Assembly: GCF_900104035.1 (NCBI RefSeq)
Contig: NZ_FNIT01000010.1
Coordinates: 51,769 to 115,768 of the forward strand
Direction of reading: 5' to 3'
Origin: Aureimonas jatrophae
GTDB taxonomy: Bacteria; Pseudomonadota; Alphaproteobacteria; Rhizobiales; Rhizobiaceae
Length of the DNA stretch: 64,000 nt
Shown: positions 41,522 to 49,821 of the stretch, one piece after another
Numbering within the stretch: the first letter of the stretch is position 1
How the letters are laid out: the number at the start of each line of letters is the position of its first letter
Notes under the pieces: model-generated
What the model was told of the DNA's origin: nothing
Seen by the model: the letters and a program-made list of their open reading frames with translations, nothing else
Database searches by the model: none
Translations under genes and position numbers: made by a program

Positions 41522-43297
41522 ATGAACATCGATCAAGCGTTCGCCTTCGGCCTCGTCGGGCTGACGGTGGCGGGCTTCGCCTGGGGGCGCCTGCCCTACG
41601 ATCTGGTGGCCCTTCTCGGCCTCCTGGCGGGCATGGTGCTCGGCATCGTGCCGGTGAAGAGCGCGTTCTCGGGCTTCTCCGACGACGTCGTCGTGATCGT
41701 CGTGGCGGCTCTTCTCGTATCGGCCGCGATCTCGCGCTCGGGCGTGGTGGAGGACATCATGCGTCCCGTCATGCCCTTCATGCGGACGGCGCAGCGCCAG
41801 GTCACGGTGCTGGTGGGCGCCGTGACGCTCCTGTCCATGATCACCAAGAACGTCGGCGCGCTCGCCATGTTCATGCCGGTGGCCGCCCAGGTCTCGCGCA
41901 AGAACGGCACGTCGATCTCGCAGCTTCTCATGCCCATGGCCTTCGGCTCGCTGATCGGCGGCCTCGTCACGCTGGTCGGTACCTCGCCCAACATCATCGT
42001 CTCGAAGATCCGCCAGGACCTGACCGGCGAACCGTTCCGCATGTTCGACTACGCGCCGGTCGGCCTCGGCGTCGCCGTGACGGGCTTCGTGTTCCTCAGT
42101 CTCGCCTCGAACCTCATCCCGAAGCGCCGCGCGGCGGGCGGCGCGGGCGAGGCCTTCGCGCTCGACGCCTACACGGCGGAGGCCGAGCTGGCGGCCGGCT
42201 CGCCGTTCGAGGGCCGCACGGTCGCCGACCTCGAGCGGGCCGCCGACAACGACATCGCGGTGCGCACCGTGATCCGCGAGCGCTTCCGCCGCATGGACGC
42301 CGCGCCCGACATGGTCCTGCGGGCGGGCGACACTCTGCTGCTGGGCGGCGAGCCGGAGGGCATCGAGCGGGCCGTGGCGCGCGCCGGACTTGCGCTCACC
42401 GGCGAGGGCGTCGCGCCGCGCGGCGACGTCGAGACCGAGAGCGTGGTGGAAGGCGTCGTCACGCCCCAGTCGCCCGCGATCGGCTCGCGCATCGACCATC
42501 TCGCCCTGCCCGCCACGCACGGCGTCGCGGTGCTGGCGGTGAGCCGCGGCGGCGAGCCGATCCGGCGCCGGCTTCAGACGCTGCGCCTGCGCGAGGGCGA
42601 CGTCCTGGTCCTCAAGGGCACGAGCGAGACCGTACCGCCGGCGCTCGCCGCCCTGCGCGTCCTGCCGCTGGCCGAGCGCTCCATCGCGCTCGGGCGCAAC
42701 CGGCGATCGTTCCTGCCGCTCGGCGTGCTGCTGGTCGCCATGCTGCTGACGGCCTTCGGCGTCATCAGCGCGGTGGCCGCCTTCTTCGGGGCCGCCGTGG
42801 TTCTCCTGATGCTGCGCGTCATGAGCATGCGCGAGGCCTACGAGACCGTGGAGGCCTCGGTGATCGTGCTCCTGGCGGCGCTGATCCCGCTGTCCGAGGC
42901 GATCCAGACCACCGGCGGCACCGACGTCATCGCCGGCTGGCTCAGCCAGGTCGTCCAGGGCTTCTCGCCGCTGACCTCGCTGTTCGTGGTGACGATCCTC
43001 GCCATGGCCGTGACGCCGTTTCTCAACAACGCGGCGACGGTGCTGATGCTCGGGCCCATCGCGGGATCGCTCGCCACCCGGCTCGGCCTGTCGCCCGATC
43101 CGTTCCTGATGGCGGTGGCGATCGGGGCGGCCTGCGACTTCCTCACGCCGATCGGCCACCAGTGCAACACCATCGTCATGGCGCCGGGCGGCTACCGCTT
43201 CGGCGACTACTGGCGCCTCGGCCTGCCCTTGTCTCTGATCGTCCTGTTCGTGGGCGTGCCGCTGATCAGCGTCGTGTGGCCCGTCGTGCCGGGCTGA
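41522..43297 (+). CDS. SLC13-type permease with two TrkA-C (RCK_C) domains
   Basis: A 591-residue membrane transporter of the divalent anion:Na+ symporter branch (ArsB/NhaD clan). Membrane helices occupy ~1-200 and ~400-590; between them lie two TrkA-C domains (~215-290 and ~305-385, with DLERAADNDIAV and DVLVLKG). Family blocks include GSLIGGLVTLVGTSPNIIV and TPFLNNAATVLMLGPIA. Proteins of this layout take up sulfate, phosphate or dicarboxylates; the substrate is not set by sequence. ATG 41522 lies 103 bases from the divergent kinase start. Confidence 0.88.
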   Translation: MNIDQAFAFGLVGLTVAGFAWGRLPYDLVALLGLLAGMVLGIVPVKSAFSGFSDDVVVIVVAALLVSAAISRSGVVEDIMRPVMPFMRTAQRQVTVLVGAVTLLSMITKNVGALAMFMPVAAQVSRKNGTSISQLLMPMAFGSLIGGLVTLVGTSPNIIVSKIRQDLTGEPFRMFDYAPVGLGVAVTGFVFLSLASNLIPKRRAAGGAGEAFALDAYTAEAELAAGSPFEGRTVADLERAADNDIAVRTVIRERFRRMDAAPDMVLRAGDTLLLGGEPEGIERAVARAGLALTGEGVAPRGDVETESVVEGVVTPQSPAIGSRIDHLALPATHGVAVLAVSRGGEPIRRRLQTLRLREGDVLVLKGTSETVPPALAALRVLPLAERSIALGRNRRSFLPLGVLLVAMLLTAFGVISAVAAFFGAAVVLLMLRVMSMREAYETVEASVIVLLAALIPLSEAIQTTGGTDVIAGWLSQVVQGFSPLTSLFVVTILAMAVTPFLNNAATVLMLGPIAGSLATRLGLSPDPFLMAVAIGAACDFLTPIGHQCNTIVMAPGGYRFGDYWRLGLPLSLIVLFVGVPLISVVWPVVPG

Positions 43298-43421
43298 GGC
43301 GGCTCCGCCGACGTTCGACGCCGCGCCGATCGTGCCCCCGACCGCCGCACACCAACGGCCGGCGGCGCCACCCGACGAACCGGACCGGTCGCACCTCGCC
43401 GCCGCCGGTGGCTGTCGGCTC

Positions 43422-44333
43422 TCAACCGCCCGTGCGGTCGGCGAGAAGCCCCGCGAACGTTCCCGCCACGATCAGAACGGCTCCAAGCATCGCCGCGCCG
43501 GTCACCGGCTCCGACAGGAGGATGTGCGCGAGCGCGAAGCCGAACAACGGCTCGGTCCCCATCAGGAAGCCGACCCGTGTCGGGCTCGTGCGGCGGACCG
43601 CGGCATTCTGGACGTAGAACGCTGCGACCGTGCAGAACAGCGACAGGAACGCGATGCTGATCCAGAAGCTCGCCCCGGCGCGCACAACCAGCGCGCCGAG
43701 ACCTTGCGTCAGAGAAAGGGCCAGAAGCGCCGCCGCGGCGACCGTCGCCGATTGCACGGCGGTCAGCGCGACCGAGGAGAACGGTCGTGCCGACATCAGT
43801 CGCTTCGTGGATACGACCATCACGGCGCGAAGACCGGCGGCCAGAAGGACCAGCCCGTCCCCGAGCGTCCAGGCCCTCACCCCGCCGACCAGCAACCCGA
43901 CGCCGATGCAGGCGACCCCGGCGCCGACGACCACGATCGCGGGCGGCAGACGACGCGACAGTCCATGGTCGAGGAACGGGGTGAAAAGCGTGCAGAGCGA
44001 GATGATGAGAGCCGCATTCGTTGCGCTCGTCAACGCGACGCCCGCGATTTCCGCAACGAAGATCGCCGCCAGGATCGCCCCGAGCACCGCGCCGCGCAGG
44101 AGGTCGCCCGTCGGGGCCGACACGAGTTCCCGGTGCGCCGCCAGCCCCATGACGCAGGCCGTGGCAACGAACCGGTAGAAGATCAGAACCAGCACGGGCG
44201 CAAAGGCCAGCGCGCCCTTGGTAACGGGGTAGCTCGCGCCCCACACCACCGCGACCGCAAGGACGGCCGCGTCGGCTGGGAGCGTCGACCAGGACGCGCG
44301 CGGCCGCGTCAGGATGCCGGAGAGATGGGACAT
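43422..44333 (-). CDS. EamA/DMT-family transporter
   Basis: A 303-residue inner-membrane protein with ten predicted helices in two EamA repeats (~20-145 and ~165-300), e.g. VLAVAVVWGASYPVTKGAL, the classical N-terminal signature. Members export amino acids, metabolites or drugs. ATG 44333 is preferred to an upstream start that adds a basic tail. It lies 78 bases downstream of an AraC-type regulator on the same strand, and regulator plus exporter probably form one unit responding to the exported compound. Confidence 0.87.
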   Translation of the reverse strand: MSHLSGILTRPRASWSTLPADAAVLAVAVVWGASYPVTKGALAFAPVLVLIFYRFVATACVMGLAAHRELVSAPTGDLLRGAVLGAILAAIFVAEIAGVALTSATNAALIISLCTLFTPFLDHGLSRRLPPAIVVVGAGVACIGVGLLVGGVRAWTLGDGLVLLAAGLRAVMVVSTKRLMSARPFSSVALTAVQSATVAAAALLALSLTQGLGALVVRAGASFWISIAFLSLFCTVAAFYVQNAAVRRTSPTRVGFLMGTEPLFGFALAHILLSEPVTGAAMLGAVLIVAGTFAGLLADRTGG

Positions 44334-44411
44334 GCTGCGTGGCGCCCTGCCTCGTGCCGGACCGGAGCGTCCAGGCTTCCGGCCCATCTGCTAGAGGGCG
44401 CCGCCGCCGCG

Positions 44412-45278
44412 TTATAGAACGAAAGTGCGGACCCGGTCGGCCCGGGCGTACGCCGCCGGCGTCACGCCGACGATGGCCGTGAAGTGGCGCGCCATGTGGC
44501 TCTGATCGGCGAACCCCGCCTCCAGCGCGGCCGCGGCGGGCGCGTGTCCCTCGCGCAGGCGGTCCTGGACCAGTCGGACCTTGAGGCCGATGTGGTAGGC
44601 ATGCGGGGGCAGTCCCGTCTCGTGCCGAACGAGGTCGATCGTCTGCCGGCGACGAAGCCCGACGAGCGACGAGAGCGTGTCGAGGCTGACGTCCTCGCCG
44701 ACATGAGCATGAAGGTAGTCGACGAGCGTCCGGGCGCGTGCGTCGGGCCGGGCGCGGCGGGTGCCGCCAGCGGGACCGCCGCCCGCCAGACACGCCACCA
44801 CGTCCGCAAAGGCGACCCAGGCCGCATCGCGCGACAGCGCGAGCCGCGAGGCGTGGATCTCGTCGTGGATGCGCCCGAGCTGCGCGGCGAGACCGGCGAC
44901 CGGGTGGTCGCACCGCTTGAAGTCGGGAAGCGGGGCGGACAGCGCGTCCCGGCGATCCGCGAGGATCTCCGCCATCGTGCTCTCGCCGACATAGAACATC
45001 CGCTGCACCCAGCCGGCCTCAACGGCCGCGTTGCCATGGTGGACGTCGCCGGGCCGCATCGACATGACGGTTCCCGGCAGGACGGTATGCTGCTCGCCGC
45101 GGCACCACACCGAATGCACGCCGCCGGTGATGACGCCGATCAGATATTCGGCGTGGGAATGCGGCTTGAAGGTCTGGCGCACGTAGTGGGCGGCCATCGT
45201 CTCGAGGCCGGCATGACCGAGCGGACGCCGGAACGAAACTCGGTCCGGTCGGGGTGCGAGGCCCGGTCCGTCACGCAT
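44412..45278 (-). CDS. AraC-family transcriptional regulator
   Basis: A 288-residue regulator with an N-terminal cupin-like AraC ligand domain (FKPHSHAEYLIGVITGG near 30; PGTVMSMRPGDVHHG) and two C-terminal helix-turn-helix motifs (DVSLDTLSSLVGLRRRQTID and ALEAGFADQSHMARHF). Sequence and context suggest it controls the EamA-type exporter gene immediately downstream. ATG 45278 begins MRDGPGLAP; a longer frame upstream has no coding character. Confidence 0.87.
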   Translation of the reverse strand: MRDGPGLAPRPDRVSFRRPLGHAGLETMAAHYVRQTFKPHSHAEYLIGVITGGVHSVWCRGEQHTVLPGTVMSMRPGDVHHGNAAVEAGWVQRMFYVGESTMAEILADRRDALSAPLPDFKRCDHPVAGLAAQLGRIHDEIHASRLALSRDAAWVAFADVVACLAGGGPAGGTRRARPDARARTLVDYLHAHVGEDVSLDTLSSLVGLRRRQTIDLVRHETGLPPHAYHIGLKVRLVQDRLREGHAPAAAALEAGFADQSHMARHFTAIVGVTPAAYARADRVRTFVL

Positions 45279-45536
45279 CGCGTCTGCCCGATTGTTCACG
45301 CCGTGGTGGTCCGTCTTGTCGCCGATCGCCAGCCGCAACGCATCGCACCAACCGGTCGGGAAGCCAACAGTCCGCGCACCCTTCCTTCGCGGCGGTCGCT
45401 GTCGCGCGACCAGGTGTTCGCGGGCGGCCCTTCCGCGTCCGACCGCATCGAGACCCTGGTCTCGTTTCCGGTCTCGCCGCGTAACGGGCGTTCGGTCCGC
45501 CAAGGGTCCGGGACCCTTTCTCACGACGCGTCCGCC

Positions 45537-46147
45537 ATGCTCGAACCAACCGCCCGCGCTCCGGATCCAGGCCCGGCCCACCAGTCCGCAATCCGGCTCC
45601 TGTGCAGGGTCCACGAGTTGTACCGGGCCGGATACCGGCAGGTTCGCTTCCCGTCGGGTCTGGCCCCGAGCGGCGTGCACGGGCGTTGCTCGATCACGCA
45701 GGCCGGCAACATGAGCGACGACGGGCTGCGCGTGATCGCCCCTTTCTCGAGCGGAGACGTCGCCTCCTGCTCGACGGGTTCGCAGGACCGATCCGTCGAC
45801 TGGCCGGACGCGCCGGGGCGCCCGGCAAAGGAGCTGGCGGCGTTGTAGACGGCTCGTGGCGGACCTTTCTCCCGGGAGCGGAGCGGCTCGTCCGTACAGC
45901 GCAGCAAGGCTGGGACGAGTACCTGTGACTGGATCACAGCGACGGGTGGAGCGAGCCAAGGGTCGTCCTGTTCAACGGCGGACGGTGGCCGCCAGGGAGC
46001 AAGATGACGTTCGACGCCGTATGGCCCCGCATCGACGCGTTCTTCTCGGGCCTGCGCCGTCCGACCCTGACCGAGGAAGACGGAATGCCCTACCGATGGC
46101 TCCATCCCGCTGGACCGCGCGACCAGGCAAGGCACGGATCGCCGTGA
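45537..46147 (+). pseudogene. Decayed ~200-residue hypothetical protein gene
   Basis: Protein-like sequence is split over two frames. The first part, from ATG 45537, reads LCRVHELYRAGYRQVRFPSG, then GRCSITQAGNMSDDGLRVI and VDWPDAPGRPAKELAAL, and ends at a TAG (45846-45848). The continuation, one frame over, reads TAQQGWDEYL, meets a TGA at 45926-45928, and goes on as EPRVVLFNGGRWPPGSKMTF and FFSGLRRPTLTEEDGMPYRW to a TGA at 46145-46147. One frameshift plus one in-frame stop make an intact product unlikely. The combined length (~200 codons) would suit a single small cytoplasmic protein. I know no domain name for it. Confidence 0.6.
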
Positions 46148-46310
46148 GACATGCGGACGGCAGGGGCCTCGTCTGCCGCCTTCTTTTCCGGAAGCGGACT
46201 GACCGCAAACCATCCGAGCGGGCTACGCGGCGACCGGAGAGCGAAAGCCCGTGAGCGAGCGGGCCTTCCGTGCGGCAGACATCAGCCCCCAAAGCGGTCC
46301 TAGTCCCGGC

Positions 46311-46676
46311 ATGACCCTTCGCGACCCCCGCACCGACGGCAGGCTGGCCCGCCGCCTGTTCTCGACCGGCCTCCTGTCCGACACGAAGTGGCGCAAGCTC
46401 TTCCAGGCGATCGCGAAGGGCTACGATCCCCAGCCCGACCACGTCGTCGTCAAGTTCGTCGACGTCGCCGAACCCAAGCGCATGCACGTCCCCTTCGGCC
46501 TTCATCCGCCGCGCGTTTACATCGATACCATGGAGTTCGACCCGACCGAGCTACGCGCCATCGAGTGGCTGGACGTGCCCAGCGACATCGTAGGCTTGCT
46601 CAAGCCGATCGGCCGCCCCTCGTTCGAGCGGAGCGGCACCTACACGCGTGTCACAGGCGACGCCAGTCCATGGTGA
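46311..46676 (+). CDS. Hypothetical protein, possibly DUF6678/immunity-like
   Basis: A 121-residue protein. The segment LLSDTKWRKLFQAI near residue 19 and the late RAIEWLDVP resemble the N-terminal TKWR and C-terminal IEW blocks of DUF6678 proteins, often found as immunity-like genes in toxin loci; this is a motif impression, not a confirmed match. An in-frame GTG at 46251 would add 20 residues. It lies just after the decayed gene and is convergent with a membrane-anchored hypothetical gene. No toxin gene is recognised nearby. Confidence 0.6.
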   Translation: MTLRDPRTDGRLARRLFSTGLLSDTKWRKLFQAIAKGYDPQPDHVVVKFVDVAEPKRMHVPFGLHPPRVYIDTMEFDPTELRAIEWLDVPSDIVGLLKPIGRPSFERSGTYTRVTGDASPW

Positions 46677-46709
46677 GGCCGCCAAGCCCATGCGAGGCAA
46701 GGCCCTCCC

Positions 46710-47570
46710 CTAACGCTCCGGCATCTCCCATTTGCTCCAGTCGTAATGCCGACGCCGCTCGAGCGGCACGGGTACCATGCCAGCGGCCGCCGGCGACCAG
46801 TCTGGATCGTCGACCCAGACGCGCAGAGGCAGCTCGATCTCCTTGTCGCCGTTCACGAAGATGCGCCGCGGGTAGATCAACTCGTCGTAGCCGGGCGGGT
46901 CCGTCTGATCGAGCGTGATCTGGAGGAGGTACGTTCGCGTTTCCTCGCGCGGCTGCGCGGACGGATCGATGATCCAGCTTTCGCTGCGCGGTGCCAGACC
47001 GTAGTCCTGGATGGTCATCTGGAGTACCGACCCGCTCTGCGACAGATACTGGCCGAACAGCACCATTCCGTTCCCATCGAAGTCAGCCGTCGTGCGTGCC
47101 GTGTCTCCAGAGAACCTTCGCTTCCAACCCCCTGCTTGCAGTTGGCCCCGCAGCGTATCGACATAGGCGACGAGTTCCTCCAACGGCTTGGGAATGGCGA
47201 AGGACCGGAAGGCAAGGCCCTGGATCCGTCCCGCGGTCTGGGACACGTGCAGCGTCCGTCCCGGTGGAAACGTGAAGCTCTGCTCGCCATCCGATGCGGT
47301 GAGTTCGATCCAGGGGTCGTCGACGAGGATCGGCATCCAGTCGACGATCCGATCGGCGTTGATCGCGAAGCCGTGGGGCTCACGCTCCCCGATCGACAGG
47401 CCGTTCTGGGCGACGAAATCGCGAACTGTCATGCCGATGGCGATGTGGATGGGCTTGGGCGCTTCGTCCGCCGGATCGGCCCGGGACCACGCCAGCACCA
47501 ACAGAATTGCGGCGCCGAGGACGGAGACGGCCGCAGTGACGCAAAGGCGGTACCTGACGACTTTGTTCAT
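46710..47570 (-). CDS. Membrane-anchored hypothetical protein
   Basis: A 286-residue protein with one N-terminal transmembrane helix (YRLCVTAAVSVLGAAILLVLAW, ~8-29) and a soluble domain that should face the periplasm. It has no domain I can name. Notable stretches: AIGMTVRDFVAQNGLSIGER near 45, WIELTASDGEQSFTFPPGR, and a C-terminal part rich in Trp and Pro (VWVDDPDWSPAAAG). ATG 47570 is clear. It belongs to a block of orphan genes between 45.5 and 49.7 kb with lower GC than the core genes. Confidence 0.7.
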   Translation of the reverse strand: MNKVVRYRLCVTAAVSVLGAAILLVLAWSRADPADEAPKPIHIAIGMTVRDFVAQNGLSIGEREPHGFAINADRIVDWMPILVDDPWIELTASDGEQSFTFPPGRTLHVSQTAGRIQGLAFRSFAIPKPLEELVAYVDTLRGQLQAGGWKRRFSGDTARTTADFDGNGMVLFGQYLSQSGSVLQMTIQDYGLAPRSESWIIDPSAQPREETRTYLLQITLDQTDPPGYDELIYPRRIFVNGDKEIELPLRVWVDDPDWSPAAAGMVPVPLERRRHYDWSKWEMPER

Positions 47571-47794
47571 GGTTTGATTATCGGTCGGATACCGCCATTT
47601 GCCGAAGCGCGGTCAGCGACGTGGCCGGAAGGGCAGCTACGTTGGCTGCCCGGCTCGAAGGCGATCGTCGGCTTCCCATCCGGTCCAGCCGATCTGCATC
47701 AGGGACGCGGACGTCTAGGAGTGCTCCATCTGCTATCGGCCCAAAGCGTAGGCATTCACGGGAGCAAGATCGCCAGCAAGCACTCCCCGGGTCT

Positions 47795-48100
47795 TCAATA
47801 ATCGAACGCAAGAAGCGAGAACGGCCGAGCCGTCCCGTCAGGACCGAAGCGTAGACCCGCATAGGGATCGGCGGTTCCGTCGTCCGGGACGACGATGGCA
47901 ACGCCAAGCCGTCGAACGATCTCCGGCACGACCTTGATGGTTGAGGAGCCGTCAAGCATGTTGACGTCGAACCGATACGGGTAGCCAGGGTGGTTGGATC
48001 GATGACAAACGACCCAGCCGACCGTTGCCCGCTCGACTGCTGCTACCAGCGCGTCGAGGTCCTCACCTTGGACGAACTGGGCATACCCAACGCCCAACAC
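47795..48100 (-). CDS. Hypothetical protein, possibly 5'-truncated by a frameshift
   Basis: A 101-residue open frame starting at GTG 48100 (LGVGYAQFVQGEDLDALVAA) and ending PFSLLAFDY. Protein-like sequence continues upstream in the same frame (RRRYNGLDLFVGAGPSTERC) back to a TGA at 48185-48187, with no start codon in between. An ATG at 48188 in the adjacent frame is followed closely by this sequence, so a single-base shift would give a natural ~129-residue protein. Either the GTG start is real or the gene is frameshifted. No family is recognised; size and setting are those of small immunity-like proteins. Confidence 0.55.
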   Translation of the reverse strand: MLGVGYAQFVQGEDLDALVAAVERATVGWVVCHRSNHPGYPYRFDVNMLDGSSTIKVVPEIVRRLGVAIVVPDDGTADPYAGLRFGPDGTARPFSLLAFDY

Positions 48101-48249
48101 ATCATCGATCGCTGCCGCGCATCGTTCGGTGGATGGCCCAGCTCCGACGAAGAGGTCGAGGCCGTTGTACCGCCTGCGACCGGGTCATCTGCTGACATGA
48201 CCCCATCCTACCGGAACGGCTTCTTTCAGCGCAATCAACCTCATAGCGG

Positions 48250-48340
48250 ACTGTCGCCTTTCCAACCGTTCGAGCGGATAGGCTTCTGGGAAGCGGACGC
48301 TCGAAAGCCGTCCATCCGCTTTGCGACCCTTGTAGGTCAT
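48250..48340. repeat. Diverged intergenic repeat, copy 1
   Basis: This stretch contains GACTGTC, then GGGAAGCGGACGCTCGAA and GTCCATCCGCTTTGCGACCC. The same words in the same order and spacing recur at 49100-49190. It lies between two divergent orphan genes. Confidence 0.6.
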
Positions 48341-48396
48341 TGGGCAATGCTGTTTGGAGTACCCAATGGCGGGCGACGATCCCGCTGGATCGCTCG

Positions 48397-49050
48397 ATGC
48401 GCGGGTTAGAAGCATTGACCCAGAACCTCTCCACGAAGGCCTACACCACACTTGCGACGAGGATTCTCGGGCTCCTCCTTCTGGCCGTCCTCCTCATGGC
48501 CGGACTGTTGGCTTTGGTGCTCGCGAGCATTGCGATCGCTATCGCGTGGACCGACCACCGAGACCTTGGCAATGTGACGTGGCAGGCGATGGTCACTGTT
48601 CATTCGGCATGGATCGCCATCGCTGCGGCCCTCGTCGCACTATTGAGCTTCCGACATCGCAAGAGCAGCTCAGTCGGGAGAACCCTGTTCCAACTTTCGA
48701 GCCGCACCTTGCTTGCGTTCCTGCCCATCGCAGCCATCGCGGCTTTCTGGCAAGCCAACCTGCCCTCTCGTCCATTGAATACTGAGGCGGATGTCCGCCC
48801 GCGACTCGAGCCGTTGCTAAAGCAGCGCGTCCGCGGTTTTCCGCAATTCGCACGGATCGAGAGCCTTCCCGAGCAAATCAGAAATGTCCGCATCAAGGGT
48901 CCGTCGATGACGTTCGAGCCAGATACGACCCGCTACGTGACGTTCGATTTTGATACGGGCTGCGGTCGCGTCATCAAGGTGTTGGCGGTTCTCAGCGCGG
49001 GGGATGCGGACACCTTGGGCAGTGTGGACGATTACAACTGTCAACCGTGA
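48397..49050 (+). CDS. Membrane protein of unknown function, two helices
   Basis: A 217-residue protein. Two hydrophobic segments near the N-terminus (ILGLLLLAVLLMAGLLALVL, ~22-41, and a helix near 70-90) and a third (LLAFLPIAAIAAFW, ~108-121) precede a soluble C-domain (~125-217) with EADVRPRLEPLLKQRVRGF and FDTGCGRVIKVLAVLS. No domain recognised. ATG 48397 is preferred; an upstream in-frame start at 48340 falls within the intergenic repeat. Part of the orphan block. Confidence 0.68.
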   Translation: MRGLEALTQNLSTKAYTTLATRILGLLLLAVLLMAGLLALVLASIAIAIAWTDHRDLGNVTWQAMVTVHSAWIAIAAALVALLSFRHRKSSSVGRTLFQLSSRTLLAFLPIAAIAAFWQANLPSRPLNTEADVRPRLEPLLKQRVRGFPQFARIESLPEQIRNVRIKGPSMTFEPDTTRYVTFDFDTGCGRVIKVLAVLSAGDADTLGSVDDYNCQP

Positions 49051-49099
49051 CTTCTCATTCACCCAGAATGTCCGTATTTCCGTGCCCTTTCCCGAAAGC

Positions 49100-49190
49100 C
49101 GACTGTCAGCTCAACACCCGAGATAGCCGCTCAACGTCGCGGAAGCGAACGCTTCGAAGCGGTCCATCCGCTATCGACCCTTCTAAGACG
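49100..49190. repeat. Diverged intergenic repeat, copy 2
   Basis: It carries GACTGTC, then GGAAGCGAACGCTTCGAAG and GTCCATCCGCTATCGACCC, matching copy 1 at 48250-48340 with small gaps. Single GGAAGCGGAC words also occur at about 46190, 49680 and 60615, all in non-coding DNA, so these are probably remnants of a dispersed repeat family. Confidence 0.6.
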
Positions 49191-49252
49191 GTGAGGCTCG
49201 CCCTTCGTTATCCCCAAAGCAGACGGCGCCAAACCCATCATCTCGGACGCCT

Positions 49253-49624
49253 TCAGTCGTGCTGACAGGGACCGATCCCTTGATCACCGTAGCCGGTCAC
49301 ATAGGCCTCCGGATCCAGGGTCAGTTGAATGTCGTCGCCTCGATAGACGTCACCCGCAAGACCGCCACGCTGGAAGGTCGTTCTGACGTCGCGGTTCGGG
49401 AAGCGGAGAACCGCGTGCCGACCACCGTCCGAAAAGGCGATGGACAGCGTAGGATACCGCTGGGCGTGATCCTGGTAGCAGGTAGACGTCTGGTCACCCG
49501 ACCAGTCGAAGTGGGGTTCATCGTCGAACCAGCCCACCCTGACTATTATCACTCCCGCCACTGTAGCGACGGCTGCGACGGAAGCTAGGGTAAGGAACCC
49601 AACCAAAGGCAGGCCTCGTGCCAA
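49253..49624 (-). CDS. Small membrane-anchored hypothetical protein
   Basis: A 123-residue protein with one N-terminal membrane helix (LVGFLTLASVAAVATVAGVIIV, ~7-28) and a ~90-residue periplasmic part with two cysteines (TSTCYQD near 48 and GPCQHD at the end) that could pair. It has no known domain. The start is TTG 49624; an ATG seven bases upstream is out of frame. It shares the layout of the 46710-47570 product (N-terminal anchor plus small outside domain), but I see no sequence similarity. Confidence 0.6.
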   Translation of the reverse strand: MARGLPLVGFLTLASVAAVATVAGVIIVRVGWFDDEPHFDWSGDQTSTCYQDHAQRYPTLSIAFSDGGRHAVLRFPNRDVRTTFQRGGLAGDVYRGDDIQLTLDPEAYVTGYGDQGIGPCQHD

Positions 49625-49821
49625 ACCTCATATCCCCATCAAACGTATCGTAGCGTCCGCATCTACCACCTTCCGACCAGGAAGCGGACAGTCGGCCCAC
49701 CAACCCCACCTAGGCGCCCTGTCATGGGCTGGGATGATCCGAAGCCGGGCGCCTCGTCCGCTCCTGGCATGTCGGGCGGTCTATCCGCTCGGGGTTGCCG
49801 GCATCAGTTTGCCCGACGCGG

